Shown here: positions 52,665-63,999 of the stretch, piece after piece
How positions within the stretch are numbered: the first letter of the stretch is position 1
Layout: every line of letters begins with the position of its first letter
DNA from: Paenibacillus sp. FSL R7-0337
GTDB taxonomy: Bacteria; Bacillota; Bacilli; Paenibacillales; Paenibacillaceae
Direction: 5' to 3'
Length of the DNA: 64,000 bases
Assembly (NCBI RefSeq): GCF_037969875.1
Contig: NZ_CP150218.1
Coordinates: forward strand, 2,108,001 to 2,172,000
The notes under the pieces: generated by a model
Seen by the model: the letters and a program-made list of their open reading frames with translations, nothing else
The model's database searches: none
Told to the model about the DNA's origin: nothing
Position numbers and translations under genes: made by a program

Positions 52665-53822
52665 ATGAAAGGACATGTTTATCCACGAGGGAAAACATAT
52701 ACGTATGTTTTTGATCTCCCCCCGGACGCATTAACCGGTGAAAGGAACCAAAAAACAAAGGGGGGATTCAAAACTGAGGCTTTAGCCTGGTCAGCCTGCA
52801 GAAAGGCAATGACGGATGCCGAGAAAGGATTAGATGTTAAGACAACCAACATCACCCTGGAAAAGTATCTTTACGAATATCTGGAGACTCACGCTAAGCC
52901 TAACTTCAAGCCAACATCATACGACACTGAAAAAACCATAATCGAAGCCCGAATTATTCCGGGACTCGGCAAAGTGAAATTGCAGGCACTTACCCCGCGT
53001 GCCATCAAAGGCTTTTATGCTGAACTCAGGAAGAAGTATTCAAAGGATTACGTGAAGAACATTCACGGAGTGCTGAAACGCGCTCTCAGGCTTGCGTATA
53101 CGGAATCGGGGTTACTGGCTGAAGACATCATGAGTAAGGTGTCCATGCGGAGCAAGGTAAATGCAAATGAGCAGAAAGAAATGCAGTTCTGGACCATTGA
53201 AGAATTCACTCAGTTTCTGCAATCCTCCAAGCATCATGTTCATTACATTGCTTTTTCATTAGCAGTGTATACCGGAATGCGGCGAGGTGAAATTCTGGGG
53301 CTGCGGTGGAAAGATATCGACTTTGAGAAGAAAGAGTTGAAGGTTTTTCAGACAGCGAATTGGACCCGGGATGGATTGGTGATCCAGCGGCCCAAGACAA
53401 ATGATTCGATCCGGCGGGTCAAGCTCTTTCAGAATATTATTGATGATCTTCAGGAGCGCTATTCACAAATCGAAGCTTATAAGAAGGAATATGGAGAAGC
53501 CTACGAGGACAATGACCTGGTATGCTGTTATCCCGGAGGAGGTTATATTAAGCCGAAGCGAATCACAGAGGGGATGGATGTTCTTGTTCGCAAAGCCGGG
53601 GTTAAGAAGATTCGGTTCCATGATCAGCGTCATACCCATGCTTCATTCCTTTTAGCGATTGGAATCAATCCGAAGGTGGCTGCCGAACGGCTGGGTATGA
53701 CTCCTGCTATGTTCAATGAGCGTTACTCTCACCTGCTCCCGATCATGCAGGAAGAGGCCGTTGACAGAATTGAAAATGAACTCAATAAATTCGCAGAAAA
53801 GCAGCTTGAACCTGTGGAATAA
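52665..53822 (+). CDS. Full-length tyrosine integrase (prophage)
   Basis: 385 residues: AP2-like arm-binding N-terminus (YPRGKTYTYVFDLPPDALTG), core-binding SAM-like domain (about 60-165) and catalytic domain with Arg in YTGMRRGEILGL, His and Arg in FHDQRHTHASF, and Tyr in NERYSHLLP. The usual second His of the LGH motif is Met here (ERLGMTPAMF), which may impair the enzyme. AAGGAGG precedes the ATG. It lies next to two arm-like repeats and a tRNA 3' end, the normal setting for an integrating element. Confidence 0.9.
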   Translation: MKGHVYPRGKTYTYVFDLPPDALTGERNQKTKGGFKTEALAWSACRKAMTDAEKGLDVKTTNITLEKYLYEYLETHAKPNFKPTSYDTEKTIIEARIIPGLGKVKLQALTPRAIKGFYAELRKKYSKDYVKNIHGVLKRALRLAYTESGLLAEDIMSKVSMRSKVNANEQKEMQFWTIEEFTQFLQSSKHHVHYIAFSLAVYTGMRRGEILGLRWKDIDFEKKELKVFQTANWTRDGLVIQRPKTNDSIRRVKLFQNIIDDLQERYSQIEAYKKEYGEAYEDNDLVCCYPGGGYIKPKRITEGMDVLVRKAGVKKIRFHDQRHTHASFLLAIGINPKVAAERLGMTPAMFNERYSHLLPIMQEEAVDRIENELNKFAEKQLEPVE

Positions 53823-53830
53823 AAGTCTCC

Positions 53831-53851
53831 GTTAGCAAATCCGTTAGCAAG
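53831..53851 (+). other. Putative integrase arm-binding direct repeats
   Basis: GTTAGCAAA at 53831 and GTTAGCAAG at 53843, 12 bp apart, start 9 bp after the integrase gene. The same pair with the same spacing lies at 26539 in the tRNA-Leu island. Confidence 0.6.
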
Positions 53852-53913
53852 CTATAAAATATGGCCTTTCCCCACTCAAGCATATTCGCTCCTATGAGCC
53901 TATAAATAGTAAA

Positions 53914-53936
53914 AAACCCTTACAGGGTAAGGGTTT
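53914..53936 (-). terminator. Terminator of the tRNA pair
   Basis: AAACCCTTA/TAAGGGTTT, a perfect 9-bp stem, followed on the minus strand by a T run. Confidence 0.8.
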
Positions 53937-53944
53937 AAGTGAAG

Positions 53945-54018
53945 TGGGCCCTACAGGACTCGAACCTGTGACCAATCGGTTATGAGCCGACCGCTCTAAC
54001 CAACTGAGCTAAGGGCCC
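53945..54018 (-). tRNA. tRNA with anticodon CAU (tRNA-Ile2, or elongator Met)
   Basis: 74 bases: acceptor GGGCCCT with TAGGGCCC-type 3' side, D arm TAGCTCAGTTGGTTAGAGC, anticodon stem TCGG/CCGA with loop CTCATAA (anticodon CAT) and T arm CACAGG-TTCGAGT-CCTGT. The loop and stem resemble the lysidine-modified Ile tRNA more than elongator Met, but this cannot be settled without comparison. Its 3' end faces the prophage integrase. Confidence 0.9.
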
Positions 54019-54067
54019 GGACTAGGATATCCGTATTATACGAGTGCTGTCCGGTGTAATAAGGTAA

Positions 54068-54141
<74 letters not shown>

Positions 54142-54226
54142 TCAGTTAATAATTATTTAAACAGCGACAATAGATAATATACAATATACCCATGGATAAA
54201 GTCAAGGATGATTTTGGATTTTCTGT

Positions 54227-54391
54227 CTAAGGCAGAAAACGCACACCATAACGGCCCTTACGCGAACGGTATATTTCCACAAAACTCGGATCATGATAGC
54301 CATAGATCCAGCCGTCCTGCTCCAGTCTTTTGGCAAGGCAGCCCGCTTGAAATCTGGTCCTGAACAACTTGGCAAAATAGATCCAATTCAT
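54227..54391 (-). CDS. Small conserved-looking protein, unknown
   Basis: 54 residues beginning NWIYFAKLFRTRFQAGCLAK and ending KGRYGVRFLP. GAGGG stands 4 bases before the ATG. Arg, Tyr and Phe-rich, no membrane segment. Regular codon use and a good ribosome site support it although it is short. Confidence 0.6.
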   Translation of the reverse strand: MNWIYFAKLFRTRFQAGCLAKRLEQDGWIYGYHDPSFVEIYRSRKGRYGVRFLP

Positions 54392-54903
54392 GATACCCTC
54401 TTCTCCTTCATCACAATAATATATGTCCCGGTGCTATTTATCATGCCCAGTTTTGCAAGAAAATTAGAGGATTGCTCAGCGGATCGGATGGCAATTTCTG
54501 CCCGAAAGCTTAGGTGGCTGGTTGAAGGATAACGCTCGCCTGGAGCAGATTACTGGGGGGATAGATTATAAAAAATGAGTTGAAAACAGGAAGAGAGTGC
54601 GCAGCTAATTAGGGGCTGTGGAGATAATGAGCAGTTGGGGGGAAACAGTTGGATTTTGTACACTTAATTTGGTGGAAATCTCTTCTTAAAAGGAAATAAG
54701 TGGATTTAGATCATCTAGTTCTGGCGGTATCTGCGTTATTGTCCATTTCAGGTTTCAACAAGTGTATTTTATCCAACTAAAGTCTCCAGAAATGTGCTGA
54801 GCCATTGAATAAATGCTGTTTTTCCAGTTTTCCCCTAAAAAGGTGTTTCGAGAGTGAACGGGCGCCCGACCAAAAAAGGAGTTCCATCATGTGAAAGTAC
54901 TCA
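54392..54903. other. Intergenic region with palindromic repeat
   Basis: No gene seen. The stretch contains the inverted repeat described at 54647-54778, and purine-rich sequence before it. Confidence 0.5.
54647..54778. repeat. Imperfect long inverted repeat
   Basis: 54647-54665 (AGTTGGATTTTGTACACTT) and 54760-54778 (AAGTGTATTTTATCCAACT) are inverted copies with few mismatches, about 95 bp apart, with further weaker pairing inside. The layout is that of a short palindromic (MITE/REP-like) element. Confidence 0.65.
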
Positions 54904-54945
54904 AAAAGAAGCCCGATCCCCTTCAAAGGGGACTGAGCTTCTTTT
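54904..54945 (-). terminator. Terminator of the pyr operon
   Basis: Outer stem AAAAGAAGC/GCTTCTTTT (54904-54912 with 54937-54945) and inner stem CCCCTT/AAGGGG, placed 15 bp after the pyrE stop on the minus strand, with a T-rich tail. Confidence 0.85.
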
Positions 54946-54959
54946 ATACGTCCTCTTCT

Positions 54960-55601
54960 CTACACGCCGAAGGCGGCAGGGTCCTGGCGCCAGGATTGCA
55001 GCAGCGCTACATCGCTCTCCGCGATCTTGCCATGGGCCAGCGCCACATTAATCAGTGTGCTGTAATTGGACAGGCTCTGGAGCGGAAGCTGTGCAGCGGC
55101 GAAGGCTTCTTCGGCGCGGTCCAGCTCGTAGCTGAAGATGGCCAGTACGGCCAACGGGAGGCCGCCTGCTTCTTGTACGGCCTGCGCAGCCTTGATGGAG
55201 CTGCCGCCGGTGGAGATCAGGTCCTCGATCACGACGACCTTCTGGCCGGGTGTGATCAGTCCTTCGATTTGGTTCTGCTTGCCATGGCCTTTGGCCTTGT
55301 CCCGGATGTAAGCCATCGGGAGACCGAGCTTATCGGCCACCCAGGCCGCATGCGGGATACCGGCGGTTGCTGTCCCGGCAATCACCTCGGCGTCCGGGTA
55401 GCTGGTTCTGATCAGCTCTGCGAAGGCCTCGGCAATGTAGTTGCGGACGGCCGGGAAGGCCATGGTCAGACGGTTGTCGCAGTAGATCGGCGATTTGATG
55501 CCGGAGGTCCAGGTGAACGGCTCCTGCGGACGCAGGGCTACCGCTCCGATCTCCAGCAGATGACTTGCGACCTGTTCACTTCGATTCTCTAATATGCTCA
55601 T
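54960..55601 (-). CDS. pyrE: Orotate phosphoribosyltransferase
   Basis: A 213-residue enzyme that joins orotate to PRPP to make OMP, the fifth step of pyrimidine synthesis. The PRPP loop is [14 protein letters not shown]; the substrate-loop lysines are in DKAKGHGK and the N-terminal TSGIKSPIY binds orotate. The ATG overlaps the pyrF stop by 4 bases (ATGA), so the two are translationally coupled. Last gene of the operon. Confidence 0.97.
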   Translation of the reverse strand: MSILENRSEQVASHLLEIGAVALRPQEPFTWTSGIKSPIYCDNRLTMAFPAVRNYIAEAFAELIRTSYPDAEVIAGTATAGIPHAAWVADKLGLPMAYIRDKAKGHGKQNQIEGLITPGQKVVVIEDLISTGGSSIKAAQAVQEAGGLPLAVLAIFSYELDRAEEAFAAAQLPLQSLSNYSTLINVALAHGKIAESDVALLQSWRQDPAAFGV

Positions 55602-56383
55602 GCTTGGCTCATCTCCTCAATAATAGTCAGTGCTGCTGCACGCGGATCTGCCGCTGCTGTAATCGGCCGGCCCACTACCAGGTAGTGGCTGCCTTGGCGG
55701 ATAGCCTGTCCGGGAGTCATGACCCGGGACTGGTCGTCCAGGGACGCCCCGGCGGGCCGGATACCAGGGGTAACCGTACGGAACTCGGGTCCGCACGCTT
55801 CAGCAATCACCACGGATTCCTGCGGGGATGCTACCACTCCATGCAAGCCTGCTTCCGCTGCAAGCTTGGCGTAACGCACCACTGCATCAGTCACTGTTCC
55901 GGCTATGCCGATTTCGCGGTTCATCACTTCCTGGCTGGTGCTGGTAAGCTGTGTTACTGCAATGATCAGCGGCATGTGCAAGGGTGGCTTCAGGCTGACC
56001 GCCTGGGCCGCTCCTTCCAGTGCAGCCGCCATCATGGCGGCTCCTCCAGCGGCATGTACGTTGAACATATCCACGCCGAGCAAGGTCAAGCTCTCTGCCC
56101 CGCCCCGTACGGTGTTGGGGATATCATGCATTTTGACATCTAGGAATACCGAATATCCGCGCTCCTTCAGCTCCCGGATGAAGTCAGGACCGGCTGCATA
56201 GAACAGCTGCATGCCCACCTTCATATAACAGGGGATTCCTTCGAGCTGTTCGATCAGCGCCCGCGCCTGATCTGCATTCGGGTAATCCAATGCAACCATC
56301 AGCCGTCCGGCCATTTCATTCCACTTCTCAATCTGTCCGACATTCTCGTGCCCGTGCTGCTGCTCTGCTGCTGTCCGTTCCAT
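55598..56383 (-). CDS. pyrF: Orotidine 5'-phosphate decarboxylase
   Basis: Decarboxylates OMP to UMP, the last step. Key residues: VALDYP (Asp), MKVGMQLFY (Lys), and the catalytic [13 protein letters not shown] (Asp-x-Lys-x-x-Asp), then TPGIRP and the C-terminal VVGRPIT phosphate loop. Start at 56383 chosen for AGAAGG 7 bases upstream; this leaves an N-terminal extension of about 20 polar residues relative to the common length, and a later ATG is possible. Confidence 0.95.
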   Translation of the reverse strand: MERTAAEQQHGHENVGQIEKWNEMAGRLMVALDYPNADQARALIEQLEGIPCYMKVGMQLFYAAGPDFIRELKERGYSVFLDVKMHDIPNTVRGGAESLTLLGVDMFNVHAAGGAAMMAAALEGAAQAVSLKPPLHMPLIIAVTQLTSTSQEVMNREIGIAGTVTDAVVRYAKLAAEAGLHGVVASPQESVVIAEACGPEFRTVTPGIRPAGASLDDQSRVMTPGQAIRQGSHYLVVGRPITAAADPRAAALTIIEEMSQA

Positions 56384-56511
56384 TCGCCAACCTTCTTTCT
56401 TAGTTATCGTATCCATCGCCTCTGGCTTCAAGGTCCCGGGCATAGGGGAACGGTCTGCGTTAACGCAAACCGTTCCTGTAGCAGCCTGTTACAGCTGCCT
56501 CACCCTCTATC

Positions 56512-59500
56512 TTATTGTCCAACAAAAGCAGGCATCGACTGGGATGAGAAGTTAATCGTCTGCAGCATTCTCAGCAGCGCCGTTACCGTATCGAGCGAGG
56601 TCATACATACGACTCCGTTCTCTACCGCTTCACGGCGGATGCGGAATCCGTCACGCTCAGGCGTTTTGCCCTTGGTCAGTGTATTGAAGACGAAGTTCGC
56701 TTGACCGCCGCGGATCAAATCCAGAATAGTCGGCTCACCTTCATCCAGCTTGTTAACATTCATTACGTTCAGCCCGGCCTGCTCCAGCGCCGCTGCTGTA
56801 CCGCCGGTGGCGATAATTTTGTAGCCCATGGCATGGAAGCCCTTCATCAGTTCAACTGCTTCAGCCTTGTCTTTGTCGGCTACGGTTACGATGATTGCGC
56901 CGGTGGCGGGAATCTTCATTCCTGCACCGATCAGGCCTTTGTAGAGCGCCTTGGCATACAGTTTGTCGCGGCCCATGACTTCTCCGGTAGATTTCATCTC
57001 CGGTCCGAGCGTAGGCTCTACTCTGCGCAGCTTGGCAAAAGAGAACACCGGTACTTTTACCGACACATAATCGCTCTCCGGCCATAAGCCTTCAGTATAC
57101 CCATCTTCCTTCAGCTTGCCGCCGAGAATGATCTTGGTCGCCAGGTTCGCCATCGGAATACCTGTTACCTTACTCAGGAACGGAACCGTACGTGAGGAGC
57201 GCGGGTTGACCTCAATGACATACACTTCATTCTGATAAATGACGAACTGGATGTTCACCAGACCGATGGTCTTGAGCTCCTTGGCAATCTTGATGGTAAT
57301 CTCGGCAATCTTCTGCTTCAGACCTTCATCCAGATATTGCGGCGGGTAGACAGCGATAGAGTCGCCGGAGTGAACCCCTGCGCGTTCCACATGCTCCATG
57401 ATGCCCGGAATGACAACTGTCTCTCCGTCGCAGATGGCGTCCACTTCCACTTCCTTGCCCAGCATGTAACGGTCGATCAGCACCGGATGCTCCGGATTCA
57501 CTTTTACCGCTTCAACCATGTAGCTCAGCAGCTCTGTGTCGTTGTAGACAATCTCCATGGCACGTCCGCCCAGGACATACGATGGTCGAACCAGCACCGG
57601 ATAACCGAGGGATTGCGCGGTTTCGACGGCTTCATCGATGTTGATTACGGTCTTGCCTTTAGGTTGTGCGATATCCAGACGGGCCAGCAGCGCTTCGAAC
57701 TTCTTGCGGTTCTCGGCTTCATCGATGCTCTCCAGGCTGGTCCCCAGAATGTTCACGCCTGCAGCAGCAAGCGGTGCAGCCAGGTTAATCGCGGTCTGTC
57801 CGCCGAACTGTACGATGACTCCGATCGGATTCTCCTGAGCAATCACGTTCATGACATCCTCGAAGAACAGCGGCTCAAAGTACAGACGGTCCGAGGTATT
57901 GAAATCCGTCGATACGGTCTCTGGATTATTATTGATAATTACAGCTTCATAGCCGGCCTTCTGAATCGCCCACACCGCATGCACTGTGGAGTAGTCAAAT
58001 TCAATCCCCTGGCCGATACGGATCGGGCCGGAGCCGAGGACAATAACCTTCTGCTTGTCGGAATGAATGACCTCATTCTCCGTCTCATAGGTCGAGTAGT
58101 AATATGGTGTTGTGGCCTCAAATTCAGCGGCGCAGGTATCTACCATTTTGAATACCGGAACCAGACCCTGCTGCAGACGCAGCACACGTACCTCTGACTC
58201 CTTAGTGAATGCTCCGCCTGGACGGCCTTCGGCACGGATCTCGGCAATCGCCCGGTCTGTGAAGCCCTTGCGCTTGGCCTGATACAGCGTCTCAGCAGAC
58301 AAGGTCTCTTCGGCACGGATCTCCTCCTCGAAGCTCACGAGCCCCTCGATCTTGGAGAGGAACCACCAGTCCACATTCGTAATATCCTGAATCTCCTGCA
58401 GTTCATAGCCGCGGCGGAAGGCTTCCGCGATCAGGAACAGGCGTTCATCATCCGGCTTGGCAAGTCTATAGCGCAACACACTCTCTTCAAGCAGCTCCGC
58501 TCCCGGCAGACGGAAACGGTGGACACCGATCTCCAGCGACCGGATCGCCTTGTGAATCGACTCTTCAAAAGTCCGGCCAATCGCCATGACCTCTCCGGTC
58601 GCCTTCATCTGCGTTCCCAGCTTGCGGTTCGCCGAGATGAACTTGTCAAATGGCCAGCGTGGGATCTTACTGACGATATAGTCCAGCGTAGGCTCGAAGC
58701 AAGCATACGTCTGGCCGGTTACCGGGTTGACAATTTCATCCAGCGTATAACCGAGGGCAATCTTGGCCGCCATCTTGGCAATCGGATAACCGGTCGCCTT
58801 CGAGGCCAGCGCCGACGAGCGGCTTACACGCGGGTTCACTTCAATGACGTAGTACTGATAGCTCTGCGGGTCGAGTGCGAACTGAACATTACAGCCGCCT
58901 TCAATATTCAGCGCGCGGATAATCTTCAGGGAAGCACTGCGCAGCATCTGATATTCACGGTCGGACAGCGTCTGGCTAGGCGCCACAACGATACTGTCGC
59001 CCGTATGTACGCCAACCGGATCAAAGTTCTCCATGTTGCAGACTACAATACAGTTGTCATTCGCATCACGCATAACCTCATATTCGACTTCCTTCATGCC
59101 GGCGATACTCTTCTCGACCAGACATTGGCCGATCGGGCTGTAACGGATACCTGCCTTAACGGTCTCGCGCAGCTCTTCTTCGTTGTCGCAGATCCCGCCG
59201 CCGGTTCCGCCCAGCGTGTAGGCCGGACGAACGATCAGCGGATAGCCGATCCCTGCGGCGAAGCCAAGAGCTTCTTCCACACTGGTAATGATCGCACTTT
59301 CCGGCACAGGCTGTTCCAGCTCACGCATCAGGTCGCGGAACAAATCACGGTCTTCTGCTTTCTCAATGGATTCGAGCTGGGTCCCCAGCAGCTTCACATT
59401 CTCCTGCTCCAGGACTCCAGCACGGGCCAGCTCTACGGCCATGTTCAGGCCGGTCTGTCCGCCGAGGGTCGGCAGCAGCCCGTCCGGGCGCTCCTGGCGG

Positions 59501-59733
59501 ATAATACCCGTAACGAACTCCAGCGTGATCGGCTCGATGTATACTTTGTCAGCCATATTGGTATCGGTCATAATCGTCGCCGGGTTGCTGTTGATCAGCA
59601 CGACCTCGACGCCCTCTTCTTTAAGGGCTTGACAGGCCTGTGTGCCTGCATAGTCGAATTCGGCAGCTTGACCAATAACGATCGGGCCGGAGCCGATAAC
59701 CAGAATTTTTTTGAGTTTATTGTTCTTAGGCAT
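56512..59733 (-). CDS. carB: Carbamoyl-phosphate synthase large subunit
   Basis: 1073 residues, the full normal length, with two homologous ATP-grasp halves (first beginning [20 protein letters not shown], second [20 protein letters not shown]), an oligomerisation region between them and a C-terminal MGS-like allosteric domain (about 935-1073; [17 protein letters not shown]). It makes carbamoyl phosphate from ammonia, bicarbonate and ATP. Gap of 1 bp after carA; AAAGGAG lies inside the end of carA. Confidence 0.98.
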   Translation of the reverse strand: MPKNNKLKKILVIGSGPIVIGQAAEFDYAGTQACQALKEEGVEVVLINSNPATIMTDTNMADKVYIEPITLEFVTGIIRQERPDGLLPTLGGQTGLNMAVELARAGVLEQENVKLLGTQLESIEKAEDRDLFRDLMRELEQPVPESAIITSVEEALGFAAGIGYPLIVRPAYTLGGTGGGICDNEEELRETVKAGIRYSPIGQCLVEKSIAGMKEVEYEVMRDANDNCIVVCNMENFDPVGVHTGDSIVVAPSQTLSDREYQMLRSASLKIIRALNIEGGCNVQFALDPQSYQYYVIEVNPRVSRSSALASKATGYPIAKMAAKIALGYTLDEIVNPVTGQTYACFEPTLDYIVSKIPRWPFDKFISANRKLGTQMKATGEVMAIGRTFEESIHKAIRSLEIGVHRFRLPGAELLEESVLRYRLAKPDDERLFLIAEAFRRGYELQEIQDITNVDWWFLSKIEGLVSFEEEIRAEETLSAETLYQAKRKGFTDRAIAEIRAEGRPGGAFTKESEVRVLRLQQGLVPVFKMVDTCAAEFEATTPYYYSTYETENEVIHSDKQKVIVLGSGPIRIGQGIEFDYSTVHAVWAIQKAGYEAVIINNNPETVSTDFNTSDRLYFEPLFFEDVMNVIAQENPIGVIVQFGGQTAINLAAPLAAAGVNILGTSLESIDEAENRKKFEALLARLDIAQPKGKTVINIDEAVETAQSLGYPVLVRPSYVLGGRAMEIVYNDTELLSYMVEAVKVNPEHPVLIDRYMLGKEVEVDAICDGETVVIPGIMEHVERAGVHSGDSIAVYPPQYLDEGLKQKIAEITIKIAKELKTIGLVNIQFVIYQNEVYVIEVNPRSSRTVPFLSKVTGIPMANLATKIILGGKLKEDGYTEGLWPESDYVSVKVPVFSFAKLRRVEPTLGPEMKSTGEVMGRDKLYAKALYKGLIGAGMKIPATGAIIVTVADKDKAEAVELMKGFHAMGYKIIATGGTAAALEQAGLNVMNVNKLDEGEPTILDLIRGGQANFVFNTLTKGKTPERDGFRIRREAVENGVVCMTSLDTVTALLRMLQTINFSSQSMPAFVGQ

Positions 59734-59734
59734 G

Positions 59735-60916
59735 TTATAGAGCTCCTTTCACGGCTTCAAGCTGGGGTGCGGATGATTTCGGTGCCGTGATTCTGGCATT
59801 GGCCGCAAGCTGTGCCTGGCGCGATCCGGCCGGCCGCTGCGCCTTGTGATCTGCGATCAGCTGCAGGAAGCGGTCGAACAGATAACTGCTGTCATGCGGT
59901 CCCGGCGCCGCTTCCGGATGATACTGCACCGAAAAAGCGGGGTAGCGGGTATGCTTCAGTCCTTCAACGGTCTTGTCATTGTTATTGATATGGGTAACTT
60001 CCAGGTCTGTGCTGGCAATCGATTCCTCGTTCACGGTGTAGCCATGATTCTGGGAGGTGATGAAGCAGCGTCCGCTCTCCAGCTCCTTCACCGGATGGTT
60101 TCCGCCGCGATGGCCGAACTTAAGCTTCTCTGTATCAGCGCCGCAAGCCAGTGCGAACAGCTGGTGTCCCAGGCAGATGCCGAAGATCGGGTATTCGCCG
60201 AGCAGCTCGGAGATTGTCTGTACCGCATAAGGCACATCCTTCGGGTCCCCAGGGCCGTTCGAGAGCTGAATGCCATCCGGGTTCAGTCGGCGGATCTCGT
60301 CTGCTGTAACATCATGAGGCACAACCACTACATCACAGCCACGGCTGTTCAGCTCGCGCAGGATGCCTGTCTTCGCGCCGTAATCGACCAGCACAATACG
60401 CTCCTTATTGCCCGGGCTAGTGTAGCTTTTAGTCGTAGAGGTACGGGCCACTTGATTGCGCAGCTCCTCAATAGTAGTATCACCCATCATCTCCATCAGT
60501 TCTTCCACACGCTTGTTAGAAGTGGTGAGGATCGCCTTCATGGTGCCGTAGTGGCGGATAATCCGGGTAAGCATACGGGTATCAATCTCGCTGATGCCGG
60601 GAATATCATATTCCTTGAGCAGATCGTCTACACTGTATTCAGCACGCCAGTTGCTGGGTACGGATTCGTGACGCCGCACAACAAAGCCGTGTACAAAAGG
60701 GCGCACGGACTCGAAGTCATCACGGGTAATGCCGTAATTCCCGATCAGCGGATACGTCATGGTGACGATCTGGCCGCAGTACGAAGGGTCCGATAGTACC
60801 TCCTGATAGCCTGTAATTCCTGTGTTAAAAACAACCTCGCCCGTCTTCTCGCCTTCCGCGCCAAATGCGGTGCCTGTAAACAGTGTTCCGTCCTGAAGCA
60901 GCAATCTCGCCTGCAT
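59735..60916 (-). CDS. carA: Carbamoyl-phosphate synthase small subunit (glutaminase)
   Basis: 393 residues. The class I glutaminase domain carries the nucleophile Cys in [12 protein letters not shown] and the His/Glu pair in [13 protein letters not shown]. It supplies ammonia from glutamine to CarB. Start at the ATG 60916, with AAGGAG 8 bases upstream; a GTG three codons earlier is too close. C-terminus has an extra Ala/Pro/Lys-rich tail of about 30 residues beyond the usual end. Confidence 0.97.
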   Translation of the reverse strand: MQARLLLQDGTLFTGTAFGAEGEKTGEVVFNTGITGYQEVLSDPSYCGQIVTMTYPLIGNYGITRDDFESVRPFVHGFVVRRHESVPSNWRAEYSVDDLLKEYDIPGISEIDTRMLTRIIRHYGTMKAILTTSNKRVEELMEMMGDTTIEELRNQVARTSTTKSYTSPGNKERIVLVDYGAKTGILRELNSRGCDVVVVPHDVTADEIRRLNPDGIQLSNGPGDPKDVPYAVQTISELLGEYPIFGICLGHQLFALACGADTEKLKFGHRGGNHPVKELESGRCFITSQNHGYTVNEESIASTDLEVTHINNNDKTVEGLKHTRYPAFSVQYHPEAAPGPHDSSYLFDRFLQLIADHKAQRPAGSRQAQLAANARITAPKSSAPQLEAVKGAL

Positions 60917-61000
60917 GCCTTCCACTCCTTCTTGTTTCTGTAGTCTGATTCTTATGTCACAGCCATGCAGCCGGGCTGCATGGGCTACTGCTTACTTCTG

Positions 61001-62275
61001 TTAAGCCTCACTCCATACGGCTGTGCCGTCTACCCAGGTCTTCACCGGCCAGCCCTTAAGCTTCCATCCGGTAAAAGGTGTATTGCGGCCTTTGCTCACA
61101 AACGTTGCAGGATCTACTGCCTTCTCTTCATTCAAGTCAATCAGGGTCAGATCAGCAGGAGCCCCTACTGTAAGGCTGCCTGTATTCAGTCTGAACACCC
61201 GGGCCGGATCAGCGGTCATCCGCTGCACCAGCAGGGACAGATCCCATTTGCCTGTGGCCACAAAAGCGGTATACAGCAGCGGGAAGGCCGTCTCAAAACC
61301 GACGATGCCAAACGGTGCAAGCTGCATGCCTTTGGCTTTCTCTTCCTCGCTGTGCGGGGCATGGTCAGTCACGATGATATCCAGCGTGCCGTCCAGCAGC
61401 CCTTCGATGCAAGCTTCCACGTCGCGTCGCGAGCGCAGCGGCGGGTTCATTTTCCAATTGGCGTCCATGCCCGGAATATCTTCCTCCGAGAGCAGCAGAT
61501 GATGCGGGCATACCTCGGCGGTCACCTTAATGCCGATTTGCTTCGCCTGGCGGATCAGCCGGACCGATTGCTCGGTGCTGACATGGCACACATGATAGTG
61601 AACACCCGTTGCTTCAGACAACAGAATGTCACGGCCTACATGAATGGCTTCCGACTCATTCGGAATTCCCTTCAGGCCATGCTTGTCGGCAAAAGTGCCC
61701 TCAGCTACCGGCGCTCCTTCTACCAGCGAGTTATCCTCACAGTGGGCAATCACCGGCATATCCAGTTCCTTCGCCAGCTTCATTGCATCCTTCATCATCT
61801 GCGCACTCTGCACGCCTACGCCGTCATCGGTGAAGCCGATCGCTCCCGCTTCCTTCAGTGCCGCAAAATCCGTCAGCTCGCGTCCCAGCTCATTCTTGGT
61901 AATGGCCGCGTAAGGCAGAACCTTCACAAGTCCCGCTTCGCGCGCCTTATCCTTAACCAGCTGTACGATCTCTGCACTGTCAGTTACCGGGCGTGTGTTC
62001 GGCATACAGGCTATTGTAGTGAATCCGCCCTTGGCCGCCGAACGCGCACCCGTCTCAATGGTTTCCTTATGCTCGAAGCCCGGCTCACGCAGGTGCACAT
62101 GCATATCGATCAGTCCCGGTATCAGCAGCTTACCTTCCGCTTCAACGGTCTCTCCGGCTTCCTCTACCGCTTCCGCGGCATCCTGAATCTTCGAGATAAT
62201 TCCGTCCTGCACAACAATATGCTTGCGCTCCAGTACGCCTTCTTCGTTCAGTACACTGGCATTTTTGATGATCAC
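61001..62275 (-). CDS. pyrC: Dihydroorotase
   Basis: 424 residues of the amidohydrolase superfamily (class I dihydroorotase). Metal ligands: MHVHLREPGFEH near the start, HCEDNSL, HVCHVST and the TDHAPH Asp near residue 305, with NPPLRSRRD for substrate binding. It closes carbamoyl aspartate to dihydroorotate. Start is a GTG, with AAAGGAG 10 bases upstream. The gap of about 85 bp before carA and 130 bp after pyrB show no attenuator-like hairpin that I can see. Confidence 0.97.
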   Translation of the reverse strand: MIIKNASVLNEEGVLERKHIVVQDGIISKIQDAAEAVEEAGETVEAEGKLLIPGLIDMHVHLREPGFEHKETIETGARSAAKGGFTTIACMPNTRPVTDSAEIVQLVKDKAREAGLVKVLPYAAITKNELGRELTDFAALKEAGAIGFTDDGVGVQSAQMMKDAMKLAKELDMPVIAHCEDNSLVEGAPVAEGTFADKHGLKGIPNESEAIHVGRDILLSEATGVHYHVCHVSTEQSVRLIRQAKQIGIKVTAEVCPHHLLLSEEDIPGMDANWKMNPPLRSRRDVEACIEGLLDGTLDIIVTDHAPHSEEEKAKGMQLAPFGIVGFETAFPLLYTAFVATGKWDLSLLVQRMTADPARVFRLNTGSLTVGAPADLTLIDLNEEKAVDPATFVSKGRNTPFTGWKLKGWPVKTWVDGTAVWSEA

Positions 62276-62404
62276 GGTTATGATTCTCCTTTGTGCCTTC
62301 CAGCCGCAGCCGTAAGCTCTGTAGTTATTATATAATAAAAATTCATCTTTGTGTATATTTATTAATACTCTTATGTGAGGTTTTTCTGTTGCAGTTCTGC
62401 TGCG

Positions 62405-63313
62405 CTATTGCAGCGCCCGCTCCATAACAGCCATCCGTACCGGCACTCCGTTCGCCATCTGCGGGAAAATCCGGGACTGGCTGCTCTCCACCACCGCATC
62501 GTCGATCTCCACATTGCGGTTCACCGGCGCCGGGTGCATGATGATCGTTGCCGGGTCCAGTCTCGACGCCCGTTCCTCGGTCAGCCCGAAGTGCTCCCGG
62601 TACTGCTCAGCCGATAAAATAATACCTGAGGCATGCCGCTCCAGCTGCACTCTCAGCATCATGACCACATCCGCTTTCAGCGCTTCTTCCATAGACACAT
62701 ATGGAGCGTAGGCCGCAAGCTCAGGAGCCTGCATATTCACCGGTGCGCAGAACTGCACGCTTGCCCCCAATTTGGTGAGTGCCCAGAGGTTGGACCGTGC
62801 GACCCGGCTGTGCATAATATCCCCAATAATCGAAACCTTCAAGCCCTTCAATCCGCCAAAATGCTTGCGCATCGTGTACAGGTCCAGCAGCGCCTGCGTC
62901 GGATGTTCGTTGTTGCCGTCCCCGGCATTGATCAGCGGAACGCCTACCTTCTCGGCTAGCTGCTGCAGTACCCCGGCTGGCTTCAGCCGGACCACTCCGG
63001 CATCGATGCCCATTGACTCCAGTGTGCGCACTGTGTCGTAGATGGACTCGCCCTTCTCTACACTGGAGGCCGCAGCCGTGAAGTTAAGTACTTGTACACC
63101 CAGGCGTTTCTCGGCCATTTCGAAGGAAAAGCGGGTTCTTGTACTATTCTCGAAAAACATATTGGCAACAAAATGTGCTCTCAACACCGGCGTGAGCTTC
63201 TCGCTCTGATTATCCCAGTAGGCTGTTCTGTCTAACAGCTGGTTAATCTCCGACCCCGCCAGCTCCTTCATCCCCAGCAGACTGCGTTCCTTCACTTTGG
63301 TTGCCGTCATCAT
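62405..63313 (-). CDS. pyrB: Aspartate carbamoyltransferase catalytic subunit
   Basis: 302 residues. The carbamoyl-phosphate loop FFENSTRTRFSFEMAEKRLG, NAGDGNNEHPTQALLDLY and the MHPAPVNR segment are all present. It joins carbamoyl phosphate and aspartate. The gene starts 2 bp after pyrR stops, so there is no second attenuator between them. No regulatory chain gene pyrI is present, as usual in this group. Confidence 0.97.
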   Translation of the reverse strand: MMTATKVKERSLLGMKELAGSEINQLLDRTAYWDNQSEKLTPVLRAHFVANMFFENSTRTRFSFEMAEKRLGVQVLNFTAAASSVEKGESIYDTVRTLESMGIDAGVVRLKPAGVLQQLAEKVGVPLINAGDGNNEHPTQALLDLYTMRKHFGGLKGLKVSIIGDIMHSRVARSNLWALTKLGASVQFCAPVNMQAPELAAYAPYVSMEEALKADVVMMLRVQLERHASGIILSAEQYREHFGLTEERASRLDPATIIMHPAPVNRNVEIDDAVVESSQSRIFPQMANGVPVRMAVMERALQ

Positions 63314-63315
63314 TG

Positions 63316-63999
<684 letters not shown>

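Noticed and set aside
57337..58197. 286-codon plus-strand frame opposite carB
   Set aside because: Same reason: a mirror of carB codon usage with no ribosome site.
58519..59790. 423-codon open frame on the plus strand opposite carB
   Set aside because: It is antisense to the well-supported carB gene; long antisense frames are expected from GC-rich codon use. No start signal or family resemblance.
60965..62335. 456-codon plus-strand frame opposite pyrC
   Set aside because: Complete overlap with pyrC on the other strand, amino acid composition atypical of proteins.
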